Positions 43,251-51,530 of a stretch of DNA of 57,964 nt are shown here, in pieces. Both the position numbers and the translations under genes were made by a program. A model generated the notes under the pieces. It did not search any database. It saw nothing but the letters and a program-made list of their open reading frames with translations, and was not told the origin of the DNA. This DNA is from Cephaloticoccus capnophilus (GTDB taxonomy: Bacteria; Verrucomicrobiota; Verrucomicrobiia; Opitutales; Opitutaceae), in contig NZ_LSZP01000056.1 of assembly GCF_001580045.1 (NCBI RefSeq), forward strand, positions 1 through 57,964, given 5' to 3'. Each line of letters starts with the position of its first letter. Within the stretch, counting starts at the first letter, position 1.

Positions 43251-44507
43251 CTAAGCGGCAGTGGGGGCCGTTTCGACGGCGGTTTTTAGTCGACGGAGGG
43301 CTGCGTCGAGCGTGCTGCGTGGGCAGCCGAAATTTAGCCGTACGTAGTGTCCGGCGGGAGCACCGAAAAATGCGCCGTCGCTTAGGCCCACGCCGTGTGC
43401 CTCGAAGTGAGTGACCGGGTCGGCGAGGCCGAGTGCGCGGACGTTTAGCCAAGCGAGGTAAGTTGCCTCAATCGGGGCTTCGATTTCGACGCCGGAGAGT
43501 TCGTTTTTAACAAAGTCGATTAAGCGGTCGCGGTTTCCGCGCAGCGTTTCGAGGAGGGCTTGCCGCCAAGGCTCAGCATCACGATAGGCGGCTTCGCACG
43601 CGGCGTAGCCGAGGGCATTGACTTCGGGCACGATTCCGGAGGCGGCACGGTTAAACTGGGCGCGGAGTGCGGCGTCGGGGATGATGGCGAAGGAGGTGCC
43701 GAGGCCGGGCAAGTTGTAGGTCTTGCTCGGAGCCATGAGAGTGAGGCTGCGTGCGGCGATTTCGGAGCTGAGGAGCGCGGTCGGCGTGTGGCGCAGCGCG
43801 GGCTCGAGGACGAGGTCGCAGTGGATTTCGTCACTGCATAGGGTGAGCTTGTGGCGCAGGCAGAAGTCGGCGATTTGTGCGAGCTCGTCGCGCCGCCACA
43901 CGCGGCCAATCGGGTTGTGCGGATTGCACAGGAGGAACAGTTTGGTGCGCGGCGTGACCGCAGCTTCGAGTGCGGGCCAGTCGATCACCCAAGCTCGCAG
44001 ACCTTTTTTATTGGGCGTGTCGTCGCGGTCGCAGACTGAGCCGCTCCCTTCGGTCGTCACTTCGGCCTCAGCGTCATTTTGTTCCTCCAGTTTTAGCGGC
44101 ACAGTGACGGTGCGCCGCCCACTGTTTTTGGGCGCGGATATGAAGGGCGGATAAATGGGCGCGAGGGTGAGGACTTCGTCGCCTGTGCCGGCAAAGGCTT
44201 GGGCGGTGACGTTTAGCCCGCAAACGAGCCCGGGCAGCCACACAATCCACTCGGGCGAAATCGTCCATCCGTAGCGGGTTTGCATGGCGGTGACGATTGC
44301 GGCGGTGGTGCTAGGGCAGGGGCGTGCGTAGCCGAAAATGCCTTGGTCGACGCGGGCGTGGAGCGCATCGAGGATCTCGGGTGCGGAGCGAAAGTCCATG
44401 TCGGCAACCCACATCGGGATGATGTCGCGGTTTTCGTATTTAAGCCACTTTTGCGAGTCGGTGTGGCGACGTTCGGGCGGGGTCGTGAAATCGAATCTGG
44501 AGTGCAT
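43251..44507 (-). CDS. PatB/MalY-type cystathionine beta-lyase (PLP)
   Basis: A 418-residue fold-type I PLP enzyme of the PatB/MalY branch, which cleaves C-S bonds of cystathionine or cysteine conjugates. Recognisable blocks are IPMWVADMDFRSAPEILDAL, IFGYARP, VWLPGLVCGLNVTAQAF, LCNPHNPIGRVW, CSDEIHCDLVL and the PLP-lysine motif APSKTYNLPGL. It is slightly longer than usual because of a Glu/Asp-rich insert (about residues 140-165, EEQNDAEAEVTTEGSG). I use ATG 44507; the 17 in-frame residues before it are not conserved. It is a single gene and may be native: codon use is like the core genes. Confidence 0.85.
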   Translation of the reverse strand: MHSRFDFTTPPERRHTDSQKWLKYENRDIIPMWVADMDFRSAPEILDALHARVDQGIFGYARPCPSTTAAIVTAMQTRYGWTISPEWIVWLPGLVCGLNVTAQAFAGTGDEVLTLAPIYPPFISAPKNSGRRTVTVPLKLEEQNDAEAEVTTEGSGSVCDRDDTPNKKGLRAWVIDWPALEAAVTPRTKLFLLCNPHNPIGRVWRRDELAQIADFCLRHKLTLCSDEIHCDLVLEPALRHTPTALLSSEIAARSLTLMAPSKTYNLPGLGTSFAIIPDAALRAQFNRAASGIVPEVNALGYAACEAAYRDAEPWRQALLETLRGNRDRLIDFVKNELSGVEIEAPIEATYLAWLNVRALGLADPVTHFEAHGVGLSDGAFFGAPAGHYVRLNFGCPRSTLDAALRRLKTAVETAPTAA

Positions 44508-44699
44508 GGAAAGGTTTGCTCCGAGACTTGGTGCGGGCGGTTTTGCGTTGCGATTCAAAACCGCAGGGTAGCTTTCGGGGCTGTGCGTTTCGAGGGAAAG
44601 CCCGCAGTTAAGCAGGAGTGCGCGGGAGCCCTCTGCTCGAGGGGCGCGGGGTCAGCACGTCACAGTTGAGCAATCGATCTACGTGCAGGGTTTTCCGAC

Positions 44700-44920
44700 T
44701 ACGTAAACCTTCGGTGCTTGTTTGCATGTAGGCACCGGAACGGGTGAGCAAATCCTTGTACGGTCGGGGGCCGAGGCTGGGGCGCTCGAGCAGCACAAGA
44801 CAGCCTTCAACGAATTCAATCCGATCTTAGATCATGTCGGCTATACCAGCCCTCGACATAATCGTGCACCATCTCCATGATCAGCCCGTTGGGCGCATTG
44901 AGCAGCATGTTGAGAGCTGC
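44700..44920 (-). pseudogene. Fragment of a second enolase-superfamily (mandelate racemase-like) gene
   Basis: On the minus strand 44920-44835 reads AALNMLLN then APNGLIMEMVHDYVEGWYS. In another frame 44822 onward reads IEFVEGCLVLLERPSLGPRP. Joined, these give the C-terminal pattern of mandelate racemase/muconate lactonizing enzymes (PNGLxxE...; EFVDGxLxLPxRPGLG). The two parts are out of frame across 44823-44834, and everything upstream of the Ala-Ala is missing. It lies 87 nt downstream of an intact enolase-superfamily gene on the same strand, so it is the relic of a tandem or adjoining dehydratase gene. Confidence 0.6.
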
Positions 44921-45007
44921 CTACAGACGACAGAGGGCCGATGGGGGCATGGACGACAGGTAAAGGGCTAGAAACTAGGTCGTTTTAGCCCTTGTGAACT
45001 GACCCTT

Positions 45008-46186
45008 TCACGCTGCCTCACTGCCTTGGGGCCGCGTACCAAGTCGACGCTCCCAGCCTTCAGTATGGACGTTCAAATAGGCGTTGGGGTCGTAAGGATG
45101 TGCCTTGATCGCGTCGATATTCAGATCGATTCCGAGGCCGGGGGCATCCGGGAATGACAGATGGCCATTGTCGGGATTCACGGTCGGATGCCAGGTGACC
45201 AATTCGCGCGTCCACGGCTCGTTAAACGCATCAAAGTGCTCCTGAATCAGAAAGTTGGGGACGGCGGCGGCAAGCTGCAAGCACACTGCGGTGGCGACCG
45301 GCCCGCCGCTTTGATGCGGCGCTATCACACTGCCGTGGCCGGCTGCGATGGCCGCGACCTGCATACTGGCACCGATGCCGCCCAGCGACATGGGCTCAGG
45401 TTGAAAGATATTGACCCCGCCGCCTTGTGCCAGGGTGTAGAACTGGCCGACGGTATCATACATTTCGCCGGTTGCCACCGGGATCGGCGAGCGCAAGGCC
45501 ATCTCGTGCACGGTTTCCTGACGGTCGCGGCCCGTGGGTTCTTCAAACCAGTAGATATCGAGATCGGCAAATTTCTGCGCGGCCTGTAACGCCGCAATCC
45601 CGGTAAAGCGCGCGTGCACGTCGATCAGGATACGGGTATCGGCAGGCAGGCGGTCGCGCAGCGTGCGGCAGATTTCATAAGCGAGCTCCAATTCTTCCTT
45701 GGAAATAAAGCTCTGCGCGGTGCCGAACGGATCCAGTTTGAATGCCTTGAATCCTTTGGCGAGAACCGCCTGCGCTGCTTGCAGAAACGCTTCGGGCGTG
45801 CGCTCGGTGCGATACCAGCCATTGGCATAGCCAAGCACGCTCTCGCGTGCACGCCCGCCAAGGAGCTGATAAATCGGCACACCAAGGTGTTTGCCGAGAA
45901 TATCCCAACACGCGACTTCAATCGCCGCAATCACGGTGCGATGAATATGACCGCCGTCGAGCGAAACGCTGTCGAGCAATCGCTTGACCAGTGCGGTGAT
46001 GTGCCGTGGATCCTGACCGATGGCCAGATGTTTCAACTCGTGCACACCGGCTTCGGTGGTGCGGATAAAGCCATTGAGCGTGCCTTCGCCGATGCCGTAG
46101 ATGCCTTCGTCGGTGATGACTTTGACAAACAGCCAGTTTTTCCAGCCCGCACCGACGGCATAGGTTTCGATATCAACAATCTTCAT
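45008..46186 (-). CDS. Sugar-acid dehydratase, enolase superfamily (GalD-like)
   Basis: A 392-residue enzyme of the mandelate racemase subgroup. The N-terminal capping domain starts MKIVDIETYAVGAGWKNWLF. In the barrel, GFKAFKLDPFG carries the Lys region; Mg2+ ligands are Asp in RILIDVHARFTG, Glu in IYWFEEPTGRD and Glu in PVATGEMYD; VIAPHQSGGPVATAVCLQLA carries the catalytic His as in galactonate-type dehydratases. Members remove water from an aldonate to give a 2-keto-3-deoxyaldonate. The sugar cannot be told from sequence. It is the last gene of a minus-strand unit (SDR, transketolase N, transketolase C, dehydratase) divergent from FAH-glcDEF. Confidence 0.8.
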   Translation of the reverse strand: MKIVDIETYAVGAGWKNWLFVKVITDEGIYGIGEGTLNGFIRTTEAGVHELKHLAIGQDPRHITALVKRLLDSVSLDGGHIHRTVIAAIEVACWDILGKHLGVPIYQLLGGRARESVLGYANGWYRTERTPEAFLQAAQAVLAKGFKAFKLDPFGTAQSFISKEELELAYEICRTLRDRLPADTRILIDVHARFTGIAALQAAQKFADLDIYWFEEPTGRDRQETVHEMALRSPIPVATGEMYDTVGQFYTLAQGGGVNIFQPEPMSLGGIGASMQVAAIAAGHGSVIAPHQSGGPVATAVCLQLAAAVPNFLIQEHFDAFNEPWTRELVTWHPTVNPDNGHLSFPDAPGLGIDLNIDAIKAHPYDPNAYLNVHTEGWERRLGTRPQGSEAA

Positions 46187-46208
46187 ATTTGCTTCGTCCT
46201 TACTGATG

Positions 46209-47198
46209 TTATGAAACCAATGCGCCGATGGTATCGATCATCGCGTCCAATGAAATGCCATATTGCGCCTGAAGCGTTTGCACGCTACCGCATTCAATAA
46301 ATTGATCCGGCAGACCAATCCGGGTCAGCGGTTTTACTTGTCCTGCATCAAACAGCGCCTCGGCGACCAGCGTTGCCAGCCCGCCTTGAACGACGTGGTT
46401 TTCCGCTGTCACCAGATATTCGACGCCAGCGGCAAAACGCGCCACCGCCACGCCATCAAACGGCTTGAGGGTCGGCACATGCAGCACGCCGACCGAAATC
46501 CCGCGCGCCTCAAGTGCCGCCGCTGCATCCAGCGCGCGCTCGGTCATCAGACCCGTCGAGATAATGCCAATCTGCGTGCCCTCGCGTAGTGGCCGCGCTT
46601 TGCCGATCTCGAACGTATAGTTCTCAGGCAGCACGCGCGGCACCTGCCCGCGCAACAGGCGCATATAGACCGAGCCTTGATGGGCCGCAATCGCCTCGAC
46701 CGCCGACTCGATTTCGACCGCATCACACGGATCAATCACGACCATATTCGGAATCATGCGCATCAGCGCCACGTCCTCGATGGCCTGGTGGGTGCCGCCA
46801 TAGCCAGTGGTCAGCCCCGGCAGCCCGGCGATGATTTTCACGTTCAAATTGGAGTGCGCGCAGGCAATCGCGGCAAATTCGTACGCGCGGCGCGAGGCAA
46901 ATACGCCATACGTGGTGGCGAAGACTGTTTTGCCGGTGCGCGCCAAACCTGCGGCGACGGCAATCATGTTCTGTTCGGCCATGCCGATATTGAAAAAGCG
47001 CTCCGGGCAGGCATCGCGGAAGGGGTGGATGTCGGTGTATTTGCCCAGATCTGCGGTCAGCCCGACAATCGCCGGGTTCTCCTTGGCAATCCGTGCCAGC
47101 GCCCTGCCAAACGGCGCATTGACCATGGCGCGTGCGCCGTTGGTCGCCTCGTCCTCGCCCATTGCGAGCGTGCGGTTTCTTGTCGTTACGGTACTCAT
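46209..47198 (-). CDS. Transketolase family protein, C-terminal (pyrimidine-binding) subunit
   Basis: A 329-residue split transketolase half that binds the ThDP pyrimidine and closes the dimer. It has APFGRALARIAKENPAIVGL, FNIGMAEQNMIAVAAGLART with the Glu that activates ThDP, FATTYGVFASRRAYEFAAIA, GYGGTHQAIEDVALMRMIPN and the C-terminal transketolase fold (VTAENHVVQGGLATLVAEAL). The partner half overlaps it by 4 nt (47195-47198), so the two are made in equal amounts. The position between a dehydratase and an SDR suggests a dedicated catabolic transketolase, not the housekeeping enzyme. Confidence 0.88.
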   Translation of the reverse strand: MSTVTTRNRTLAMGEDEATNGARAMVNAPFGRALARIAKENPAIVGLTADLGKYTDIHPFRDACPERFFNIGMAEQNMIAVAAGLARTGKTVFATTYGVFASRRAYEFAAIACAHSNLNVKIIAGLPGLTTGYGGTHQAIEDVALMRMIPNMVVIDPCDAVEIESAVEAIAAHQGSVYMRLLRGQVPRVLPENYTFEIGKARPLREGTQIGIISTGLMTERALDAAAALEARGISVGVLHVPTLKPFDGVAVARFAAGVEYLVTAENHVVQGGLATLVAEALFDAGQVKPLTRIGLPDQFIECGSVQTLQAQYGISLDAMIDTIGALVS

Positions 47199-48040
47199 AC
47201 GGCGGCCTCCAAGCTGTGTTCAAATTCGGCGATGATGTCATCCCATTGGTCGGTGTTGACGCGGAAGAAGTGTGCTTTTTCGCTGGTTTCAATCCGGCGT
47301 ACGCCCTTGCCGGGCAAGGTGCGCAGCACAATCGCGTGCGGCTTTCCCTGCCGTGCTCGCGCGCGCTCAAGCGCCGTGACAACGGCGCTGATATCGTTAC
47401 CATCGATTTCCTGTGTTTCCCAGCCGAATGCGGCCCATTTCTCCGCGATCGGTTCCATATCGAGCACCATCGGGCCGTCGGCCTGGATGCCGTTGCAGTC
47501 GATCAGCGCTACCAGATGATCGAGTTTGAAATGGCTGGCCGACATCGCCGCTTCCCAGGTTGAGCCTTCCTGCATTTCTCCGTCTGAAAGCTCCACGAAC
47601 ACCCGCGCCGTAGACCCATCTAGGCGCAAGCCAAGCGCCTGTCCGACGCCTTGCCCGAGGCCGTGCCCGAGTGCACCGCCGATCATCTCGACGCCCGGGG
47701 TGGTGTCCAGCGTGGACATTTCCAAGCGGCTGCCGTCCGCGCCATAGGTCGGGAGTTCTTCCAGGGGCAGCACACCTGCTTCGGCCAACGCGGCCCACAG
47801 ACCGATCGAATAGTGACCGGTTGAAAGCAGAAAGCGGTCGCGCTCCGGCCAGTTTACATTGGCCGGGTCGTAGCGCAGCTCGTGGAAATAAAGCGCGGCT
47901 AGCACGTCGGCCATGCCTAAACCTTGGCCGATGTAACCTTGGCCTTGCCCGTGCGCCATGGTCAGCATGTGGCGGCGCAATTGTGTGGCGCGGCGTTTTA
48001 ATTCGCCGATATCGGCGGGTTTGGAGGGGTGGGGGTTCAT
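47195..48040 (-). CDS. Transketolase N-terminal (diphosphate-binding) subunit
   Basis: A 281-residue half that binds ThDP diphosphate and Mg2+: ELSDGEMQEGSTWEAAMSAS and LVALIDCNGIQADGP form the GDG...N motif (Ser-Asp-Gly and Cys-Asn-Gly variants). LLSTGHYSIGLWAALAEAG and SRLEMSTLDTTPGVEMIGGA replace the KGHAAPALY and LQGHPD-like segments of housekeeping transketolases, so substrate contacts differ. Split halves of this kind are known from catabolic transketolases such as SqwGH (sulfoquinovose) and the apiose pathway; whether this pair acts on a phosphorylated or a free sugar is open. Confidence 0.87.
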   Translation of the reverse strand: MNPHPSKPADIGELKRRATQLRRHMLTMAHGQGQGYIGQGLGMADVLAALYFHELRYDPANVNWPERDRFLLSTGHYSIGLWAALAEAGVLPLEELPTYGADGSRLEMSTLDTTPGVEMIGGALGHGLGQGVGQALGLRLDGSTARVFVELSDGEMQEGSTWEAAMSASHFKLDHLVALIDCNGIQADGPMVLDMEPIAEKWAAFGWETQEIDGNDISAVVTALERARARQGKPHAIVLRTLPGKGVRRIETSEKAHFFRVNTDQWDDIIAEFEHSLEAAV

Positions 48041-48044
48041 TGTA

Positions 48045-48872
48045 TTAGTCCTTGTCGAGTCCGCCAGACATGTTCAGACGCTCAGCGGTCATATACGGGG
48101 GGGCATCCAGACACAACCAGACGACCGCCTGCGCAATCTCGTCAACCGAGGCGCGACGCCCAAGCGGAATACGCTGTGTGCGTTCGTCCAAAAAGGCTTG
48201 TAAATCGCTACGACCATTAATCCGCGCCATCTCCATCTCGGTCGAACGCTGCATTTCCGTGTCCATCATTCCCGGCGCAAGGGAGTTAACTAGAACGCCA
48301 TAAGGCGCCAAAGCCACCGCTGCGGCACGGGTGATCGAGTCCACGCCCGCCTTGCTGGCCGTATAGGCCGTATAGTCCGGCAGCGCCATGCGCGAGCCTG
48401 GCGAGGTGATATTGATAATGCGTCCGCTGCGCTGCTCACGCATGACCCGTCCTGCCGCCTTGCACAACATGGCGAGTGCGGTGACGTTCAGTGCCAGCGT
48501 GCGTGTCCACGCTTTATGCGTAGCTTCCAGAAACGGCTCAATGACACCGTAGCCGGCATTGTTGACCAGCACATCCAAACCGCCCCAGCGCGCGACTGCG
48601 CGCTCTACCGCCGCCTGCGGTGCATCTTCAGTGGTCAGATCGCAGACGATGCACTCGACCTCTCCGCCCTGCTTCAACAGAAGCTGCTCCGTGTCCGCTA
48701 GCCCTTTCGCATCGATGTCGCAAATCGCTACTGCGCATCCACGCTCCAGTAATTGGCGTGAGACTTCGCGTCCCAAGCCGCCCGCCGCGCCGGTCACGAG
48801 TGCGCGCCGCGAGGGCCGGTTATTTTTGTCAGTTGTAGTCAAATTTTCCTCCGATTTGTGTTGTGCAGTCAT
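48045..48872 (-). CDS. SDR-family NAD(P)-dependent dehydrogenase
   Basis: A 275-residue classical short-chain dehydrogenase. ALVTGAAGGLGREVSRQL is the cofactor fold, CDIDAKG and CDLTTED the binding-site acids (an Asp after the second strand favours NAD), VLVNNAGYGV the NNAG motif and ITSPGSRMALPDYTAYTASK the Ser-Tyr-x3-Lys catalytic set; PGMMDTEM and LCLDAPPYMTAERLNMSGG end the fold. In the pathway proposed here it would oxidise C4 of a 2-keto-3-deoxyaldonate. The first 20 residues are a polar lead and a later start is possible. It lies 4 nt upstream of the transketolase N gene. Confidence 0.85.
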   Translation of the reverse strand: MTAQHKSEENLTTTDKNNRPSRRALVTGAAGGLGREVSRQLLERGCAVAICDIDAKGLADTEQLLLKQGGEVECIVCDLTTEDAPQAAVERAVARWGGLDVLVNNAGYGVIEPFLEATHKAWTRTLALNVTALAMLCKAAGRVMREQRSGRIINITSPGSRMALPDYTAYTASKAGVDSITRAAAVALAPYGVLVNSLAPGMMDTEMQRSTEMEMARINGRSDLQAFLDERTQRIPLGRRASVDEIAQAVVWLCLDAPPYMTAERLNMSGGLDKD

Positions 48873-49091
48873 CGCGTCGTTCGCAGGCTAAGTACCTGTA
48901 CTATATGTAGAACAACGGCGTCATTTTGGTCTCGTCAACTGCTTTGTTATTTGTGTGGGGGCGAAATACGGCTGTATTTTTCGCTTTCTTCCATGTTCCC
49001 GGAAATGAACGAGTTACTGTGACCAATTATGCCGAAATTCCGTTGAGTACACCCCAAAAATGGCTCTGAACCTACAATTAAGGAGAATTCG
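48873..49091. promoter_or_regulatory. Divergent promoter region of the sugar-acid cluster
   Basis: This 219-nt gap separates the minus-strand SDR-transketolase-dehydratase unit from the plus-strand FAH-glcDEF unit and must hold both promoters. AAGGAG (about 49079-49084) is the ribosome-binding site of the FAH gene. A TAC-N5-GTA element (48904-48914) is the only symmetrical candidate operator I see. No regulator gene is in the cluster. Confidence 0.5.
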
Positions 49092-49949
49092 ATGAAGTTG
49101 TTTCGCCACGGCCTGCCTGGCCAAGAAAAACCCGCACTAATTGACCCTCAAGGACAGGCCCGCGACCTGTCGGGGGTGATCGATGACATCTGCGCAGAAA
49201 CGCTTACGCCCGCCGGACTGCAAAGCCTGCGCGCCATCGACCCGCAAAGCCTGCCGCTCATCGCAACACCGGGGCGCATTGGCGTGCCCTTCGCCAATCC
49301 CGGCAAGTTCATCTGCGTGGGGCTCAACTACGCCGATCACGCGGCCGAAGCGGGGGCGGAAGTCCCGAAGGAGCCGATTCTGTTCACTAAGTGGTCCCGC
49401 CCCACAGGCGCGAACGACCCCGTCGTGCTGCCGCGCCAGTCGCTCAAAACCGACTGGGAGGTGGAGCTGGGCGTCATCATCGGCACCCAGGCACGCTACA
49501 TCTCGCGCGAAGCGGCCCTGTCACATGTGGCAGGCTATTGCGTTATCAACGACGTATCTGAACGCGAATACCAACTGGAGCGCAGCGGCACCTGGGATAA
49601 GGGCAAAGGCTGCGACACCTTCGGCCCCATCGGCCCATGGTTGGTGACCGCCGACGAAATCCCCGATCCGCAAAACCTGGACCTGTGGCTGGAGGTCAAC
49701 GGCAAGCGCTTTCAAAACGGCAATACCCGCACCATGGTATTTGACGTGGCTACCTTGATTCACGAAATCAGCCAGTTCACCACGCTCTACCCTGGCGACA
49801 TCATCAGCACCGGCACACCGCCAGGTGTCGGGATGGGGCAAAAACCGCCGGTGTATTTGCAGCCCGGCGATGAGATGCGGCTGGGGATCGCGGGCCTGGG
49901 CGAACAAACCCAGCGCGTTTACGCCTGGGATGCGGCGTTGCTGGATTAA
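49092..49949 (+). CDS. FAH-family hydrolase (2,4-diketo-3-deoxyaldonate hydrolase-like)
   Basis: A 285-residue fumarylacetoacetate-hydrolase-fold enzyme: FICVGLNYADHAAEAGAEVP, EPILFTKWSRPTGANDPVVL, metal-binding Glu residues in TDWEVELGVIIG, AGYCVINDVSEREYQLERSG, KGCDTFGPIGPWLVT and STGTPPGVGMGQKPPVYLQP. This subgroup includes hydrolases that cleave 2,4-diketo-3-deoxy sugar acids (L-rhamnonate and L-fuconate routes, and pentonate routes) to pyruvate plus lactate or glycolate. With a dehydratase and an SDR divergent from it and glycolate oxidase behind it, that role is the best guess; ureidoglycolate lyase is a common mis-annotation of this group. A good AAGGAG precedes ATG 49092. Confidence 0.82.
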   Translation: MKLFRHGLPGQEKPALIDPQGQARDLSGVIDDICAETLTPAGLQSLRAIDPQSLPLIATPGRIGVPFANPGKFICVGLNYADHAAEAGAEVPKEPILFTKWSRPTGANDPVVLPRQSLKTDWEVELGVIIGTQARYISREAALSHVAGYCVINDVSEREYQLERSGTWDKGKGCDTFGPIGPWLVTADEIPDPQNLDLWLEVNGKRFQNGNTRTMVFDVATLIHEISQFTTLYPGDIISTGTPPGVGMGQKPPVYLQPGDEMRLGIAGLGEQTQRVYAWDAALLD

Positions 49950-50030
49950 ACTCAGGCCGTGTCCGCGCTCTATTCTCGATGGCCTAACTTGACAGCATGT
50001 CGGGGGGGGCCTCCCTTCCGTCCTCGCCCC

Positions 50031-51530
50031 ATGAGCATTCTCTACGACGAACGAATTGATGGCGCGCTGCCTGTGGTGGACCGGGCAGCCTTGCTGCGTG
50101 CGCTGGCCGCGGAGATCCCGGACCTTGAAATCCTGAGTGAGCCCGATGAGCTCGTACCTTATGAGTGCGATGCGCTTTCAGTTTATCGCACCACGCCCAT
50201 GTTGGTGGCACTCCCCAAGCGACTGGAGCAAGTCGAAGCACTATTGAAGCTCTGTTACGCCCGCCGCGTCCCTGTGATCGCACGTGGGGCAGGGACGGGG
50301 CTGTCGGCAGGCGTGCTGCCTCTGCCCAATGCGGTGCTCTTGGTGATGGAGCGTTTTACCCAGATTCTTGAAATCGACCCCGCCGCGCGCCGGGCGAGGG
50401 TGCAGCCCGGCGTGCGCAATGTTTCCATTTCTAAAGCCTGCGCCCCGTTTGGTTTGTATTTTGCGCCCGATCCGTCCTCGCAGATTGCTTGCTCGATCGG
50501 CGGTAATGTCGCCGAAAATGCGGGCGGCGTGCACTGCCTGAAATATGGCCTGACCGTCCATAATATCCTCAAACTCGAAATCCTGACCGTCGAGGGCGAA
50601 CGCCTGACCATTGGCAGTGAAGCGCTGGATACGCCGGGATTCGACCTTTTGGCCTTATTCACCGGCTCGGAAGGGATGCTCGGAATCATCACCGAAATCA
50701 CTGTCAAGCTGCTGCCAAAGCCCAAAGTGGCACAAGTCTTGCTCGCGGCCTTTGATTCGGTGGAAAAAGCCGGTCGGGCAGTGGCCGATATTATCGCGGC
50801 GGGGATTATTCCTAGCGGTTTGGAAATGATGGATAACCCAGCCATCCGCGCGGCGGAGGATTTTATCCATGCAGGTTATCCCATTGATGCCGCCGCAATT
50901 TTATTGTGCGAGCTCGATGGCGTGGAAGTCGACGTCGAGGAAGATTGCGAACGCGCGCGAAACCTATTGCAAAACGCCGGTGCGTCTGAAGTCCGCCAAG
51001 CCGCAGATGAAGCCGAGCGTGCGCTTTTTTGGGCTGGGCGAAAAAATGCGTTTCCAGCGGCGGGGCGGCTTTCGCCTGATTATTACTGCATGGACGGCAC
51101 CATCCCGCGTCGTGCCTTGCCTGAGGTCTTGCGTGGGATCGGTCGCCTCTCGGATGAGTATAAATTGCGCGTCACCAATGTCTTCCACGCTGGAGACGGC
51201 AATATGCACCCGCTCATTTTGTTCGATGCCAATAAAGATGATGAGTTAGAGCGCGCCGAAACTTTGGGCGGAAAAATCCTCGAATTGTGCGTCAAGGTCG
51301 GTGGCACGATTACCGGCGAGCACGGTGTCGGGCGCGAAAAAATTAACCATATGTGCATGCAGTTTAATGCTAAGGAGCTTACAGCCTTTCATGCAGTCAA
51401 AGCGGCATTCGACCCCGAAGGGCTGCTTAATCCGGGCAAGAATATCCCCACTCTCCACCGCTGTGCCGAATTTGGTGGGATGCATGTGCATATGGGGAAA
51501 ATGCCGTTTCCCGAACTGGAGAGGTTTTGA
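50031..51530 (+). CDS. glcD: Glycolate oxidase FAD subunit GlcD
   Basis: A 499-residue FAD-linked oxidase of the PCMH/VAO fold. FAD-binding signatures are VIARGAGTGLSAGVLPLPNA and IACSIGGNVAENAGG; the C-terminal substrate domain includes VTNVFHAGDGNMHPLILFD with the metal-binding His and TGEHGVGREKINHM. GlcD with GlcE and GlcF oxidises glycolate (and D-lactate) to glyoxylate (pyruvate) and feeds electrons to quinone. The start is ATG 50031; the 72 in-frame nt before it are G/C-run-rich. It overlaps glcE by one base. Confidence 0.92.
   Translation: MSILYDERIDGALPVVDRAALLRALAAEIPDLEILSEPDELVPYECDALSVYRTTPMLVALPKRLEQVEALLKLCYARRVPVIARGAGTGLSAGVLPLPNAVLLVMERFTQILEIDPAARRARVQPGVRNVSISKACAPFGLYFAPDPSSQIACSIGGNVAENAGGVHCLKYGLTVHNILKLEILTVEGERLTIGSEALDTPGFDLLALFTGSEGMLGIITEITVKLLPKPKVAQVLLAAFDSVEKAGRAVADIIAAGIIPSGLEMMDNPAIRAAEDFIHAGYPIDAAAILLCELDGVEVDVEEDCERARNLLQNAGASEVRQAADEAERALFWAGRKNAFPAAGRLSPDYYCMDGTIPRRALPEVLRGIGRLSDEYKLRVTNVFHAGDGNMHPLILFDANKDDELERAETLGGKILELCVKVGGTITGEHGVGREKINHMCMQFNAKELTAFHAVKAAFDPEGLLNPGKNIPTLHRCAEFGGMHVHMGKMPFPELERF

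Noticed and set aside
44608-44796. A 62-residue gene starting MLLERPSLG
   Set aside because: It is the out-of-frame second part of the enolase-superfamily relic plus trailing sequence, not an independent gene.
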